Below, piece after piece: positions 9,022 through 18,881 of a stretch of DNA of 64,000 nt. Each line of letters begins with the position of its first letter. Position 1 is the stretch's first letter. Location of the stretch: the NCBI GenBank assembly GCA_016709765.1, contig JADJMD010000012.1, positions 620,001-684,000 of the forward strand. Reading direction: 5' to 3'. Made by a program: the position numbers and the translations under genes. The notes beneath the pieces were generated by a model. The model was not told the origin of the DNA, did not search any database, and saw nothing but the letters and a program-made list of their open reading frames with translations. This DNA is from Ignavibacteriales bacterium (GTDB lineage Bacteria > Bacteroidota > Ignavibacteria > Ignavibacteriales > Ignavibacteriaceae).

Positions 9022-12000
9022 TTATTTTGGTTTTAGCATAACAGATTCTTCACCAAGAAGCGAAGTTAATGATTTCAAAAGATCGGAGGATATCTTTACA
9101 CGAATTTCCTGAAGAGCAAATAGTTTTCCTTTATCATTGCTGTTCTGCATAAGATTAATAAAAACCGGAATGCCGCCTTCATGATTTTTTAAAATATCTT
9201 TCAACTCAATTAGTTTTTCCGATGTTATTTTTTCCTTACTAATTTGCAACTTGAAACTTTCTGTAAGTTCATTTGCAATTTTTTTCATAGGGATGACTTT
9301 ATTAACCTGCATCTTTACAGCATCACCGCTGCTTTCTAAATTTCCAATTGCAAATACTGCTTCTTCGTCTTCAATAAATTTTCCAAATTCTTCATAAGCT
9401 TTGGAGAACATTAAACATTCACAGCTTCCTGTTAAATCATCAAGTTTAAAGAAAGCCATTGTTCTACCGGCTTTATCAAATTTAGTTTTTAGTTCTGTAA
9501 CAACGCCGCAAACACGTACATCACTTTTCTCAATCAAGTCTTCCGTTTCGCCAAGATGAATCGATGCAAAAGAATTAAATTCCAGTTCATATCTACGTAA
9601 TGGATGATCAGTAAGATAAAAACCAATTACTTTTCTTTCTTGCGCAAGAAATTCTTTTTCAGTCCAGGGTTTTACATTTGGCAATTCCGGTTCTTTAAGT
9701 AAAATCTCTGATGATTCACCAAACAATGAATCACTTGAAAGCATTTTTGAGTTTTGAATTTTGTGCGAATAATCTAAAGCGCTTTCAACAACCTCAAATA
9801 ACTGCGCACGATTTTTTGTAATTGAATGAAATGCACCTGCAAGAACTAATCCTTCCAATGCCCGCTTGGATACAATTCGGTTATCAGTATTGGCGCAAAA
9901 ATCATAAATGCTTATAAAATCTCTGCCAAGATTATTTTTAGCATTTATAATTTCTTTAACTGCGGGAACTCCAACATTTTTAATTGCAGACATTCCAAAT
10001 TTTATTTTTCCATTTTCAGCTTCAAAGTGTAACGATGGATTATTAACATCAGGAGGCAGTACTTCTATTTTCAGCTTGCGGCAATCATCAAGAAACTTTG
10101 TTACTTTGTCTGTATTTTCAAATTCATTTTTTAAGTTGGCTGCCAGAAACTCTGCCGGATAGTAAGCTTTCAGGTAAGCTGTTTGATATGCTATAAAACT
10201 ATATGCAACTGCATGACTTTTATTAAATCCATAGTTTGCAAACTTGAAAATAGTTTCAAAAATATCTAAGGCATTTTTTTTATCCACACCATTTTTAATT
10301 GCGCCATCAACAAAAACTACTTTTTGATCTTCCATTACTTTAAGATCTTTTTTACCCATCGCTCTGCGCAGCAAGTCTGCATCAGCTAAACTCATTCCGC
10401 CTACTTTATTTGCAAGCTGAATTACCTGTTCCTGATAAACAATAATTCCATAAGTTTCCTTTAAAATAGGCTCAAGAATTGGATGTGAATATTTAACTTC
10501 TTTTCTTCCAAACTTTCTATCAATAAAGTCATCAATAAATTCCATTGGACCAGGACGATACAAAGCGTTCATTGCTGCAAGATCATTTAGACTTGTTGGA
10601 TGAAGCTGTTTTAAATATTCCCTCATTGGTCCAGATTCAAACTGAAACACACCTGTTGTTTGCCCTTTTGCAAATAGTGAAAAAGTTTTTTCATCATCAA
10701 GTGGAACATTATCGATATCAATTTCTACTTTATGATTTTTCTTAATCATATCAATTGCATCGCGAATTATAGTAAGCGTACGCAAACCAAGAAAATCCAT
10801 CTTCAGCAATCCGGCGTTTTCAATATCCTTCATCGTATATTGTGTTACAATATCCTGCTGAGAAACTGCGTTTGCAAGTGGAACGTATTTGCTTACTTCA
10901 TCCGGAGTAATTACAACGCCTGCAGCGTGCTTAGAGGCATTACGATTCATGCCTTCCAAAACTTTTGCATACTTTATGAGATTTTGTATATCCGTTTCGT
11001 TTGATTCTTTTACCCACTTCAAATCCGGCACTTCTGCCAATGCCTGATCAATTGTATAAACCTTACCAAATTTTGAAGGAATAAATTTTGTAATTTTATT
11101 TACGACAGGAATAGGAATTTTTAAAACACGTGCAACATCACGCAACACTGCTTTGGATGATAATCTATTAAAAGTAATTATCTGGCTAACGCACTCGGCG
11201 CCGTATTTTTCACGTACATAATCTATCACATCACCACGCTGATCATCAGCAAAATCGACATCGATATCGGGCATCGATCTTCTTGCTGGATTTAAAAATC
11301 TTTCAAACAATAAATCATATTTTAACGGATCAACGTTTGTGATTCCTAAAGCATAAGCCACTATACTTCCTGCAGCACTTCCTCTTCCGGGGCCAACCGG
11401 GATGTTTCGATCTTTAGCTGCATTTATAAAATCGGCAACCACCAAGAAGTAACCAGGAAAACCCATTTCATTTATCGTTTTGATTTCAAAGTTAAATCGG
11501 TCTTCTATTTCCGGTGTAATGGTTTTAAACTTTTTCTCTAATCCCTGCCTAGCAAGCAATTCCATGTACTGATCAAGATTTTTTGCTTTTGATTCTTTTG
11601 GAATTGGAAAGTTTGGAAAGTGATGTCCTTCAAAATCAAGTTTTAAATCTATCTTTTCATCAATCTCAAGAGTATTCTCAACCGATCCTTTATACTTCTT
11701 AAAAAGTTTTGTCATCTCATCGGAAGATTTAAAATAAACCTGATCAGTGCCGTATCTTAAATGAGTATAATCTGCACCATTTTTATCTGATAGGAGCAAA
11801 AGAATATTATGAGCGATTGCGTGTTCCGGCTCGATGTAATGACAATCGTTTGTTGCAACGAGTTTGATTCCAAGTTCCTTAGAAAGCTTCGGCATTCCTT
11901 CAAGAATCGGTTTGTCAACTTCCATTCCATGGTCTTGAATTTCTAAATAAAAATCATCGTCAAATATATCTTTAAACCTTTTTGCAACTGTGCGGGCTTT

Positions 12001-12483
12001 TTCATAATTGCCATTTACAAGATGCGTTGATACAACTCCGCCAGCACAAGCAGTTGTGCAGATTAAACCCTCGCGATACTGTTCCAATAATTCAAGATCA
12101 ATTCTAGGTTTATAGTAAAATCCTTCTGTGTGTCCAAGAGTTGAAAGACGTGAAAGATTATCATAACCTTGTTTATTTTTTGCAAGCAGTATTAGATGAT
12201 TATAATGTTTTGATTTTTTCTTGCTGGATATTTCATCGGTTTTGCCTCGATCGAAACGGGTTCCATCAACAACAATATAAGCCTCCATGCCAATGATTGG
12301 TTTGATTCCGGCTTTTTTTGCTTTGTTATAAAATTCCGCAGCACCGTACATAACACCGTGATCCGTTATTGCAACGGATTTCATATTATGTTTTTTAGCA
12401 GCGTTAATTAGTCCATCAACTGTACAGGCGCCGTCTTGTAAGCTGTAGTGAGTGTGATTGTGAAGATGAATAAAATCAGACAT
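9022..12483 (-). CDS. dnaE: DNA polymerase III alpha subunit
   Basis: A full-length 1153-residue replicative polymerase catalytic subunit. The PHP domain is N-terminal (LHNHTHYSLQDGA at 7-19, DHGVMYG from 41, TNDCHY from 211). The polymerase palm follows with GPGRGSAAGS at 364-373 and the metal-binding PDIDVDF at 405-411. Next come the fingers with the tandem helix-hairpin-helix region and a C-terminal OB domain (about 950-1060). The PHP metal ligands look better preserved than in E. coli DnaE. It runs alone between two AT-rich gaps of 87 and 189 bases. The intact frame over nearly 3.5 kb shows that the assembly is good here. Confidence 0.97.
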   Translation of the reverse strand: MSDFIHLHNHTHYSLQDGACTVDGLINAAKKHNMKSVAITDHGVMYGAAEFYNKAKKAGIKPIIGMEAYIVVDGTRFDRGKTDEISSKKKSKHYNHLILLAKNKQGYDNLSRLSTLGHTEGFYYKPRIDLELLEQYREGLICTTACAGGVVSTHLVNGNYEKARTVAKRFKDIFDDDFYLEIQDHGMEVDKPILEGMPKLSKELGIKLVATNDCHYIEPEHAIAHNILLLLSDKNGADYTHLRYGTDQVYFKSSDEMTKLFKKYKGSVENTLEIDEKIDLKLDFEGHHFPNFPIPKESKAKNLDQYMELLARQGLEKKFKTITPEIEDRFNFEIKTINEMGFPGYFLVVADFINAAKDRNIPVGPGRGSAAGSIVAYALGITNVDPLKYDLLFERFLNPARRSMPDIDVDFADDQRGDVIDYVREKYGAECVSQIITFNRLSSKAVLRDVARVLKIPIPVVNKITKFIPSKFGKVYTIDQALAEVPDLKWVKESNETDIQNLIKYAKVLEGMNRNASKHAAGVVITPDEVSKYVPLANAVSQQDIVTQYTMKDIENAGLLKMDFLGLRTLTIIRDAIDMIKKNHKVEIDIDNVPLDDEKTFSLFAKGQTTGVFQFESGPMREYLKQLHPTSLNDLAAMNALYRPGPMEFIDDFIDRKFGRKEVKYSHPILEPILKETYGIIVYQEQVIQLANKVGGMSLADADLLRRAMGKKDLKVMEDQKVVFVDGAIKNGVDKKNALDIFETIFKFANYGFNKSHAVAYSFIAYQTAYLKAYYPAEFLAANLKNEFENTDKVTKFLDDCRKLKIEVLPPDVNNPSLHFEAENGKIKFGMSAIKNVGVPAVKEIINAKNNLGRDFISIYDFCANTDNRIVSKRALEGLVLAGAFHSITKNRAQLFEVVESALDYSHKIQNSKMLSSDSLFGESSEILLKEPELPNVKPWTEKEFLAQERKVIGFYLTDHPLRRYELEFNSFASIHLGETEDLIEKSDVRVCGVVTELKTKFDKAGRTMAFFKLDDLTGSCECLMFSKAYEEFGKFIEDEEAVFAIGNLESSGDAVKMQVNKVIPMKKIANELTESFKLQISKEKITSEKLIELKDILKNHEGGIPVFINLMQNSNDKGKLFALQEIRVKISSDLLKSLTSLLGEESVMLKPK

Positions 12484-12672
12484 CGTATATCAAAACATTA
12501 AAATATATTGAAAAGTTCTTTTGTAAGTATTACTTCCAAGTTAAGGAAATCAGAAATGAAAATCTAAGTGAGAAAAATAAAATTTATTTATAAAAACACT
12601 TGACACCTAAATCATTATCATATTTGCATAAAATAACAATCTTTAAATTTTTTAATCTTTAAAGATTAATCG

Positions 12673-13131
12673 TTATTTCTTCCCAGTATGTCCAAATCCA
12701 CCTTTACCACGACTAGAAGAATTTAAATCCTGCACTTCAACCATTTTTGCATTATAAACTTTTGAAACAATCAATTGCGCAATTCTATCACCATTGGAAA
12801 TTTTAAAATTTTCTTTTCCAAAATTCATTAAAATTATTTTCACTTCACCACGGTAATCAGAATCAATTGTTCCGGGAGAGTTTAGAATTCCAATACTATG
12901 ATTTGCAGCCAAACCGCTTCTTGGTCTTACTTGTATTTCATATCCTAAAGGAATTTCAACAGAAATATTTGTAGATACCAATTCAACTTTACCTGGTTCT
13001 AAAGTTATATCTTCTTTTAGCGTTGCTCGTATATCCATTCCGGCACTTCCGGGTGTTGCGTAGTACGGAAGTGCAACATCTGAAAAGTCTTCACTTAATC
13101 TTTTCACTTTAATTTTAATCGCGTCAGTCAT
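12673..13131 (-). CDS. dut: dUTP diphosphatase
   Basis: A 152-residue trimeric-type dUTPase that hydrolyses dUTP to dUMP, keeping uracil out of DNA and feeding dTMP synthesis. All motifs are visible: PGSAGMDIRA (27-36), RPRSGLA (69-75), GTIDSDYRGE (87-96, catalytic Asp90 and Tyr93), DRIAQLIV, and the C-terminal P-loop-like SSRGKGGFGHTG. The start lies directly after the stop of the flippase gene with no spacer, so the two are translationally coupled. Confidence 0.97.
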   Translation of the reverse strand: MTDAIKIKVKRLSEDFSDVALPYYATPGSAGMDIRATLKEDITLEPGKVELVSTNISVEIPLGYEIQVRPRSGLAANHSIGILNSPGTIDSDYRGEVKIILMNFGKENFKISNGDRIAQLIVSKVYNAKMVEVQDLNSSSRGKGGFGHTGKK

Positions 13132-14592
13132 TTATCTCCGTAACAGTTTAGTTTTAATAAAATTCATTTCATTTTTTTCAATCACATTTAGTAATACATA
13201 AGATACAAAAATGATTGCGAGAATTATTTTGTAATAAATATTTAAAAATCCACCATACATTAATAGATAATAAACTATACCAATAAAAAATGTTGCCATT
13301 ATAACTTTGGATAATTTTATATAATCATAATTTATTTTGTAATACTTTTGAGTAACGATATAATAACCCGAAGCCATCACAACATAACTAAAAAGCGTTG
13401 CAAACGCTGCACCCATAATGTTAAAGTGTGGGATCAATAAATAGTTTGCAGCAACATTTGTAATTGCACCAAATCCTGCAACAATAGGAGCATAAATACT
13501 TTTTTCTTCAATATAAATTCCTGCAGAAAACACGACGTAAAATCCATTAAACAGATAAGCAAGAAGTATAACAGGAATTATGTACAATCCACCCCAATAG
13601 TCTGAACCGATTAAAGAAAATCCACCAAAATTTATTTTTACTATATCGTCAATAAAGAGCGAAAGAAACACTAGCAATGTACTTCCAACAATTGTAAAAT
13701 AAGTTAATACCTTTGAAAATAATTCTTTTGCGTTTTCTTCTTTTGCGTTATTAAGAAAAAATGGCTGCCAGGCGTACTGAAACATATTTACAAAAAGCAT
13801 CATAAAAATTCCCAATTTGTAATTGGCTTTATAAACTCCAACTGTTTTTAGGTCTGTAAGTTTTTGAAGGATTGGAACGTCAATTACCTGGACAAGCATT
13901 ACCGCAATTCCTGCTGGTAGATAAGGTAATCCAAACTTTAATAATCTTTTAAACAATTCATTATGAAAACTGAATCGGAAATTTTTTATGATAGTAGGAA
14001 GAATAAAAAATAAGGTTAATACTGAGGCTGCCAAATTACTCACAAATATGGCTTCTATTCCCCATTTTAATTTTAAAATTAAATAAACATTTAGAATAAT
14101 ATTTATAAAAATATTGCCAACCTTTAATAGAGAAAACAATTTAGCTTTTCGTTCAAGTCTTAATTTTAAAAATGGGATTACAACATTTGCATCAAAAAAT
14201 AAAATTAATGCTGAGAGAATAATCAAATAAGATTTACCACCATCAACATCTAGAAATATTGCAATGGGATGTTTGAGCAGTAGTATTAGTAAAATAAATA
14301 CGATTGATGTTAAAAATACACTTATATAAGGAGTTGAAAAATTTTCTTTTTCATCACCAATATCTTTAAATGCGGCAAACTTTAAGAATGCAGAATCCAT
14401 CCCATATAGAAAAATTATATTAAAAATGGCTATGTAGGCATAAAGAATGTTTACAGTGCCGTATTCAGAGGGTAAAAAGACATTAGTGAAAAATGGAACG
14501 AGCAAAAAATTAAGAAATCTGCCAAGCATCGTACTGATGCCGTAAATAGCGGTGTCTTTGGTAAGCTCTTTTAGTTTTTCTTTCATCAGCAT
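13132..14592 (-). CDS. Wzx-like polysaccharide flippase (MATE/MVF superfamily)
   Basis: A 486-residue polytopic membrane protein with about 12-14 predicted transmembrane segments. The N-terminus (LKELTKDTAIYGISTMLGRFLNF) is typical of RfbX/Wzx or MurJ-related flippases in Bacteroidota, which move lipid-linked sugar units across the inner membrane. It sits in an operon with nadC (1-base gap upstream) and dut downstream, away from the main polysaccharide locus that has its own flippase at 30.2-31.5 kb. The ATG at 14592 and a second ATG two codons later are both possible. Its substrate is unknown. Confidence 0.85.
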   Translation of the reverse strand: MLMKEKLKELTKDTAIYGISTMLGRFLNFLLVPFFTNVFLPSEYGTVNILYAYIAIFNIIFLYGMDSAFLKFAAFKDIGDEKENFSTPYISVFLTSIVFILLILLLKHPIAIFLDVDGGKSYLIILSALILFFDANVVIPFLKLRLERKAKLFSLLKVGNIFINIILNVYLILKLKWGIEAIFVSNLAASVLTLFFILPTIIKNFRFSFHNELFKRLLKFGLPYLPAGIAVMLVQVIDVPILQKLTDLKTVGVYKANYKLGIFMMLFVNMFQYAWQPFFLNNAKEENAKELFSKVLTYFTIVGSTLLVFLSLFIDDIVKINFGGFSLIGSDYWGGLYIIPVILLAYLFNGFYVVFSAGIYIEEKSIYAPIVAGFGAITNVAANYLLIPHFNIMGAAFATLFSYVVMASGYYIVTQKYYKINYDYIKLSKVIMATFFIGIVYYLLMYGGFLNIYYKIILAIIFVSYVLLNVIEKNEMNFIKTKLLRR

Positions 14593-14593
14593 T

Positions 14594-15433
14594 TTAAATC
14601 GTAAGCTCGAGTGAAATATCCAACGCTTTTACACTATGTGTTAAAGCACCGACCGAAATAAAATCGACACCGGTTTCAGCAATTGATTTTACTGTATTTA
14701 AGTTTACTCCACCTGATGCTTCAACTTTACATTTGCCATTTATCAAAGCAACAGCTTTTTTCATCTCTTCAATTTCAAAATTGTCAAGCATTATTATATT
14801 TGCTTTGGTTTTAAGTGCTTCATGAACTTCTTTTAGACCTTTTGTTTCAACTTCAATTTTAAATTTTGTGCGATGTTTTTTGTTGTACTTAACACAAGCC
14901 TCAACCGCTTTAGTAATGGACCCAGCAAGTTCAATATGATTATCTTTAATTAAAAACATATCGTACAAGCCAATTCGATGATTTGCACAACCGCCAAGTT
15001 TAACAGCTAGTTTATCAAGTTCACGCAAACCAGGAACCGTTTTTCGTGTATCAATTATTTTGGCTTTAGTGTGCTTTATATTTTCAGAAAAAATATTTGC
15101 AAGAGTTGCAATGCCGCTCATTCTTTGCAAAAAGTTTAGTGCAGTACGCTCTGCGGTTAATAATGATTGCGCTTTACCAGTAACGATTGCTGCAATATCA
15201 CCATTTTTTACTTTCGAACCATCATTAATTTTTATTTCAAATTTTATTTTTGAATCTACTGTTTTAAAGACTGCTTTTGCAATTTCCAATCCTGCAATAA
15301 TTCCAACATCCTTTACAAGAAAATTGCCAACAGCTCTTTTTGATTTAGAAATAGTAGCTTTAGTTGTGATATCTCCGGTTTTTACATCTTCCTTTAAAGC
15401 GTTGTTAATAATTTTAATAATCGATTTGTTCAT
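14594..15433 (-). CDS. nadC: Nicotinate-nucleotide diphosphorylase (carboxylating)
   Basis: A 279-residue quinolinate phosphoribosyltransferase, which converts quinolinate and PRPP to nicotinate mononucleotide in de novo NAD synthesis. Visible family motifs are the RTALNFLQRMSGIAT helix (about 105-119), DTRKTVPGLR (about 132-141), HRIGLYDMFLIKDNH and the C-terminal barrel end ASGGVNL...GVDFISVG. Length is normal for the family. It lies 3 bases from the thioesterase upstream and 1 base from the flippase downstream, so it is inside a tight operon. No nadA or nadB is in the window. Confidence 0.96.
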   Translation of the reverse strand: MNKSIIKIINNALKEDVKTGDITTKATISKSKRAVGNFLVKDVGIIAGLEIAKAVFKTVDSKIKFEIKINDGSKVKNGDIAAIVTGKAQSLLTAERTALNFLQRMSGIATLANIFSENIKHTKAKIIDTRKTVPGLRELDKLAVKLGGCANHRIGLYDMFLIKDNHIELAGSITKAVEACVKYNKKHRTKFKIEVETKGLKEVHEALKTKANIIMLDNFEIEEMKKAVALINGKCKVEASGGVNLNTVKSIAETGVDFISVGALTHSVKALDISLELTI

Positions 15434-15436
15434 CTG

Positions 15437-15847
15437 CTACTCATAATATTTTTTTACTGCATCAATAAAAACTTTGGGAGCGCGAGTTGGCCTGTTTGTT
15501 TTTGCATCAAGAAAAGCTAACTCAACATAACCTTCGCAAATCACAACATCTCTTTCTTTAGCTTTAATAATATGATCAATGTGGACTTTACTTGCTGGTA
15601 AATTTTCAACGCGAGTTTCAATTAGTAAAACTTCATCATAATAAGCAGGAGATAGAAAATGAATTTTTGTTTCTATAACAGGCATAAAAAATCCATTTTG
15701 CTCAATTTCATTGTACGGTAATCCAACTTCCCGCATCATTTCAGTTCGGCCAACTTCAAAGTATTCAAAATATTTTCCGTTGTATGCAAATCTCATTTGA
15801 TCAGTATCTGCATATCTTATTCTAATTTCCGTGTAATGTTTTAGCAT
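15437..15847 (-). CDS. Acyl-CoA thioesterase, YbgC/FcbC-type hot-dog protein
   Basis: A 136-residue single-domain 4-hydroxybenzoyl-CoA-thioesterase-like protein. The active-site helix RYADTDQMRFAYNGKYFEYFEVGR (read in two halves: RYADTDQM, then FAYNGKYFEYFEVGR) carries the conserved Asp15 in the family's D-x-(D/M) position. Such proteins hydrolyse short to medium acyl-CoA or acyl-ACP thioesters in the cytoplasm; the true substrate is not predictable. It is the first gene of the unit leading to nadC, just after a bidirectional terminator. A second member of the same family is at 59916-60359. Confidence 0.88.
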   Translation of the reverse strand: MLKHYTEIRIRYADTDQMRFAYNGKYFEYFEVGRTEMMREVGLPYNEIEQNGFFMPVIETKIHFLSPAYYDEVLLIETRVENLPASKVHIDHIIKAKERDVVICEGYVELAFLDAKTNRPTRAPKVFIDAVKKYYE

Positions 15848-15885
15848 TTTATTAAAATTTAATATTTAAGTTTGGTTAAAATAAA

Positions 15886-15910
15886 AAAATCCCGAGCCAT
15901 TCGGGATTTT
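15886..15910 (-). terminator. Intrinsic terminator after accA
   Basis: A perfect 10-pair inverted repeat (15886-15895 with 15901-15910, core ATCCCGA/TCGGGAT) with a 5-base loop. It is followed on the minus strand by a T-rich stretch (A run 15883-15889), lies 28 bases past the accA stop, and is nearly symmetrical. Confidence 0.88.
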
Positions 15911-15937
15911 AAAATAAAAGTATATTCCAATATCAAA

Positions 15938-16888
15938 TTACTCAGTAAAAACACCCATCTTACCAAATTTTTCGATTCTGTTATCAACAAGCTTTTCAGG
16001 TTTTACTTTTATAAGATTATCAAGTTCTTCAATAATAGCAGCCTTTAAATTGTCAGCTGCTTCCGAATGATTTTTATGAGCGCCGCCAAAAGGTTCGCTT
16101 ATTATTCTATCAATTATTCCCTGCTCTAATAAATCCGGAGCAGTTAATTTTAGAGCTTCGGCAGCTTGTTCTTTGTATTCCCAGCTTCGCCATAAAATAG
16201 AAGAACAAGATTCAGGACTGATAACAGAGTACCAGCAATTTTCCAACATTAAAATTCTATCACCAACGCCAATGCCTAAAGCTCCGCCGCTCGCACCTTC
16301 ACCAATTATCACAACTACAATTGGAACTTTAAGTTTACTCATCTCAAATAAATTTCTGGCAATCGCTTCTGCTTGTCCGCGTTCCTCTGCTTCCAGTCCA
16401 GGAAAAGCACCTGGAGTATCAATCAAAGTTATAACAGGATGATTAAACTTTTCAGCAAGTTTCATCAAGCGTAAAGCTTTGCGGTAACCTTCAGGATTCA
16501 TCATTCCAAAATTTCTGTAAACGTTGGATTTTGTATCTCTCCCCTTTTGCTGACCCATGATCACAACTTTATGATTTCCGATTGATGCGAGTCCACCGAC
16601 AATTGCTTTATCATCTTTAAAAGCTCTATCGCCATGCAACTCAACAAACGAATCAGACATAGCATAAATGTAATCGAGCGTGTAAGGTCTATCAGGATGC
16701 CGAGCTAGTTGAACTCTCTGCCATCTTGTTAGATCTTTATATAGTTGTTCTTTCAACTGTCTTACTTTCTCTTCGAGTCTAACAACATCGTGTTCGATAT
16801 CTAGGTTATCGGAGAATTTTTTCATTTCATCTAATTTAGATTCTAACTCATAAATTGGTTTTTCAAAATCTAAGATTGTTTTTGCCAT
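15938..16888 (-). CDS. accA: Acetyl-CoA carboxylase carboxyltransferase subunit alpha
   Basis: A 316-residue carboxyltransferase alpha subunit, the usual length. It begins with the family's N-terminal helix (ILDFEKPIYELESKLDEM), followed by the crotonase-like core with GDRAFKDDKAIVGGLA, GMMNPEGYRKALRLM, TPGAFPGLEAEERGQ and GEGASGGALGIGVGD. With AccD it transfers the carboxyl group from biotin-BCCP to acetyl-CoA, making malonyl-CoA for fatty-acid synthesis. It lies 2 bases downstream of the GT2 fusion gene and ends at a strong terminator, so it is the last gene of a transcript coming out of the polysaccharide locus. Confidence 0.97.
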   Translation of the reverse strand: MAKTILDFEKPIYELESKLDEMKKFSDNLDIEHDVVRLEEKVRQLKEQLYKDLTRWQRVQLARHPDRPYTLDYIYAMSDSFVELHGDRAFKDDKAIVGGLASIGNHKVVIMGQQKGRDTKSNVYRNFGMMNPEGYRKALRLMKLAEKFNHPVITLIDTPGAFPGLEAEERGQAEAIARNLFEMSKLKVPIVVVIIGEGASGGALGIGVGDRILMLENCWYSVISPESCSSILWRSWEYKEQAAEALKLTAPDLLEQGIIDRIISEPFGGAHKNHSEAADNLKAAIIEELDNLIKVKPEKLVDNRIEKFGKMGVFTE

Positions 16889-16890
16889 CT

Positions 16891-18870
16891 CTACTTATTG
16901 CTCCACATTTTGTTGAATGATTTAGCAAGTATTTCCAAATCAAGCCAAATGTTTTGATTTTTTGCGTAATAAAAATTTAGTTTTTCTAACTCTTCCGAAT
17001 TATCATTTTCAATATACCAATATCCGGTTAAACCTGTTTTACCTAAAATATTATCCTCATTTGAGACGGATTTATTTGGACCAACAAGACTAACTTTACC
17101 GCTTACAACTTCTGGAAACCCTAAAATAAATTTTGTAAAATCTGAGTGCGTATTTGCCAGTTTACTCTTGAAAAATATGAAAGGATAAATCAAAAACAAA
17201 GATGGTATTGTGATTGAATAATCAAACAGCTTTTTTATTAATCTTAATTGCGGCTGTGAAATGTTATAATTTAAATCAATAACAGGCATATCATCTAACA
17301 TAGTGACAGCAGTTTTGCCAACTATAAAATCCAGATTGTTTCCAGCGATTTTAAAGTCAACATTTTCATCACGGCACCGAGAAACAATTTCCATCATCTT
17401 GTTGTATGACAAATCGCCGGATGAAAATATTACTTCATTAATGTTATTCTCTTTAATAATGCGTTTTATATTTTGATCGGTACCAATAACTTCAAACGAT
17501 TCAAGTTTTTTACCAATGTTTTTATTTGAAAATCCAATCAATCCAATTACAGTTCTTCTATCTGTTTTTTTCTTTCGTATTTTTTTCCCAATCTGAATTG
17601 CACTGTTATCTAAACCTACAATCAAAGTTTTTTTCTGTTTTAAGTCTTCATCAACTAAACTTGCTTTAAAAATAATTTTAAAGATAATACGCCATAAACC
17701 AAGTGCAATAAATAAAAACGAGTAAGTAATAAGAACAATCGCACGACTGAATGCAAAATTTTTAAAGAAAAATGTTAATGAAGTTAGAATGGGTAAACTA
17801 ATTAATATTGAAAAAATAGTTTTTGTAATGGAGAGTTTATCCTTTTTATAATTACCAATTACAAACGAAACAAAAACTTGAATTAATGCCGGTACAGTGT
17901 AAACAATCGGAATTGCGAAAACAGGAAATCCGCTCCAGTTGCTCATTTGATGATATATTTTTTCAGCGGCGAACAAACAAACATCAAAGAAAATAAAATC
18001 GAGAACTACAGAAAGTATTAATAATTTTCTTACGCCCAAAAACGCAAACACACTGCGCACTGCAATTGCACTTCTTAAAATAAATCCGATAAGCAAAGAA
18101 CTTGATAGATGTTTTTTAACAAATAAATGCATTGCATTATAAAATACTTTTGTCTCGTCTAAACTGCTGCGTTTAGTGCTTTCACCTTTATAATGAATTA
18201 TTTGAGTTGAATGAATGTAGTAAACTTTAAATCCGGCTTTTTGAATTCGATAACATAAGTCTAAGTCTTCGCCATACATAAAAAACTGTTCATCAAATCC
18301 GCCAACTTTTTCATAAACTTCTTTTCTCATCATCATAAAAGAACCAGAAATTGCGTCAACTTCGTAAGTTTTATTTTCATCAAGATAAGTCAGATTGTAA
18401 CGAGCAAATATTTTATTGTTAGGAAACAGAGAGCTGAGTCCTGTTACTTTTGTAAAGGATGTCCATGGACCGGGAAAGCTTCTTCTGCAAGCAAGTTGCA
18501 ATGTACCATCAGGATTTAATATTTTACATCCGGCTAATCCTGCTTCTAAATTGTTTTCAAAAAACTTGATCATTTTTTCAAAAGTATCTTCTGCAACAAG
18601 CGTATCGGGATTTATAAGCAGTATGAATTTGCCACCTGCATGTTTCAAACCAATATTATTTGCTTTTCCAAATCCAAGATTTTTTTGATTTGCAATTAAT
18701 TTTACATGCGGAAATTTTTCTTTTATAAATTCAACACTGCCGTCATCAGAAGCGTTATCAACTATAATAATTTCTTTTTTAAGATTGAGAGATGCTTTTT
18801 CAATTGAGTGAATTAAATTCTGTAGGAATTCTTTAACGTTGTAGTTTACTATGATTATTGAAAGATCCAA
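16891..18870 (-). CDS. GT2 glycosyltransferase fused to a membrane region and a degenerate polyprenyl-phosphate sugar-transferase domain
   Basis: A 659-residue two-part protein. Residues 1-250 are a rhamnosyltransferase-like GT2 domain (NYNVKEF at 9-15, DNASDDGS at 38-45, NPDT at 87-90, EDLDLCYR at 201-208). Residues about 255-405 contain several membrane segments. Residues 410-540 resemble the nucleotide-binding-like middle domain of WcaJ/WbaP-type transferases (KTLIVGLDNSA). From 545 the sequence follows the catalytic domain of such transferases only in outline: FDYSITIPSLFL, then GKVSLVGP at 591-598, then a TGLTGYW segment. The part that should carry the KFRSM and R-x-DE(L/I)PQ motifs is missing. 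The first half is probably active; the second half looks catalytically dead and may serve as anchor or partner. An intact homologue is at 20120-21523. Confidence 0.85.
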   Translation of the reverse strand: MDLSIIIVNYNVKEFLQNLIHSIEKASLNLKKEIIIVDNASDDGSVEFIKEKFPHVKLIANQKNLGFGKANNIGLKHAGGKFILLINPDTLVAEDTFEKMIKFFENNLEAGLAGCKILNPDGTLQLACRRSFPGPWTSFTKVTGLSSLFPNNKIFARYNLTYLDENKTYEVDAISGSFMMMRKEVYEKVGGFDEQFFMYGEDLDLCYRIQKAGFKVYYIHSTQIIHYKGESTKRSSLDETKVFYNAMHLFVKKHLSSSLLIGFILRSAIAVRSVFAFLGVRKLLILSVVLDFIFFDVCLFAAEKIYHQMSNWSGFPVFAIPIVYTVPALIQVFVSFVIGNYKKDKLSITKTIFSILISLPILTSLTFFFKNFAFSRAIVLITYSFLFIALGLWRIIFKIIFKASLVDEDLKQKKTLIVGLDNSAIQIGKKIRKKKTDRRTVIGLIGFSNKNIGKKLESFEVIGTDQNIKRIIKENNINEVIFSSGDLSYNKMMEIVSRCRDENVDFKIAGNNLDFIVGKTAVTMLDDMPVIDLNYNISQPQLRLIKKLFDYSITIPSLFLIYPFIFFKSKLANTHSDFTKFILGFPEVVSGKVSLVGPNKSVSNEDNILGKTGLTGYWYIENDNSEELEKLNFYYAKNQNIWLDLEILAKSFNKMWSNK

Positions 18871-18881
18871 ATATTTGATCC

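Noticed and set aside
12600..12626. Plus-strand TTGACA...TATTTG promoter between dnaE and dut
   Set aside because: The spacer is only 15 bases and there is no plus-strand gene downstream.
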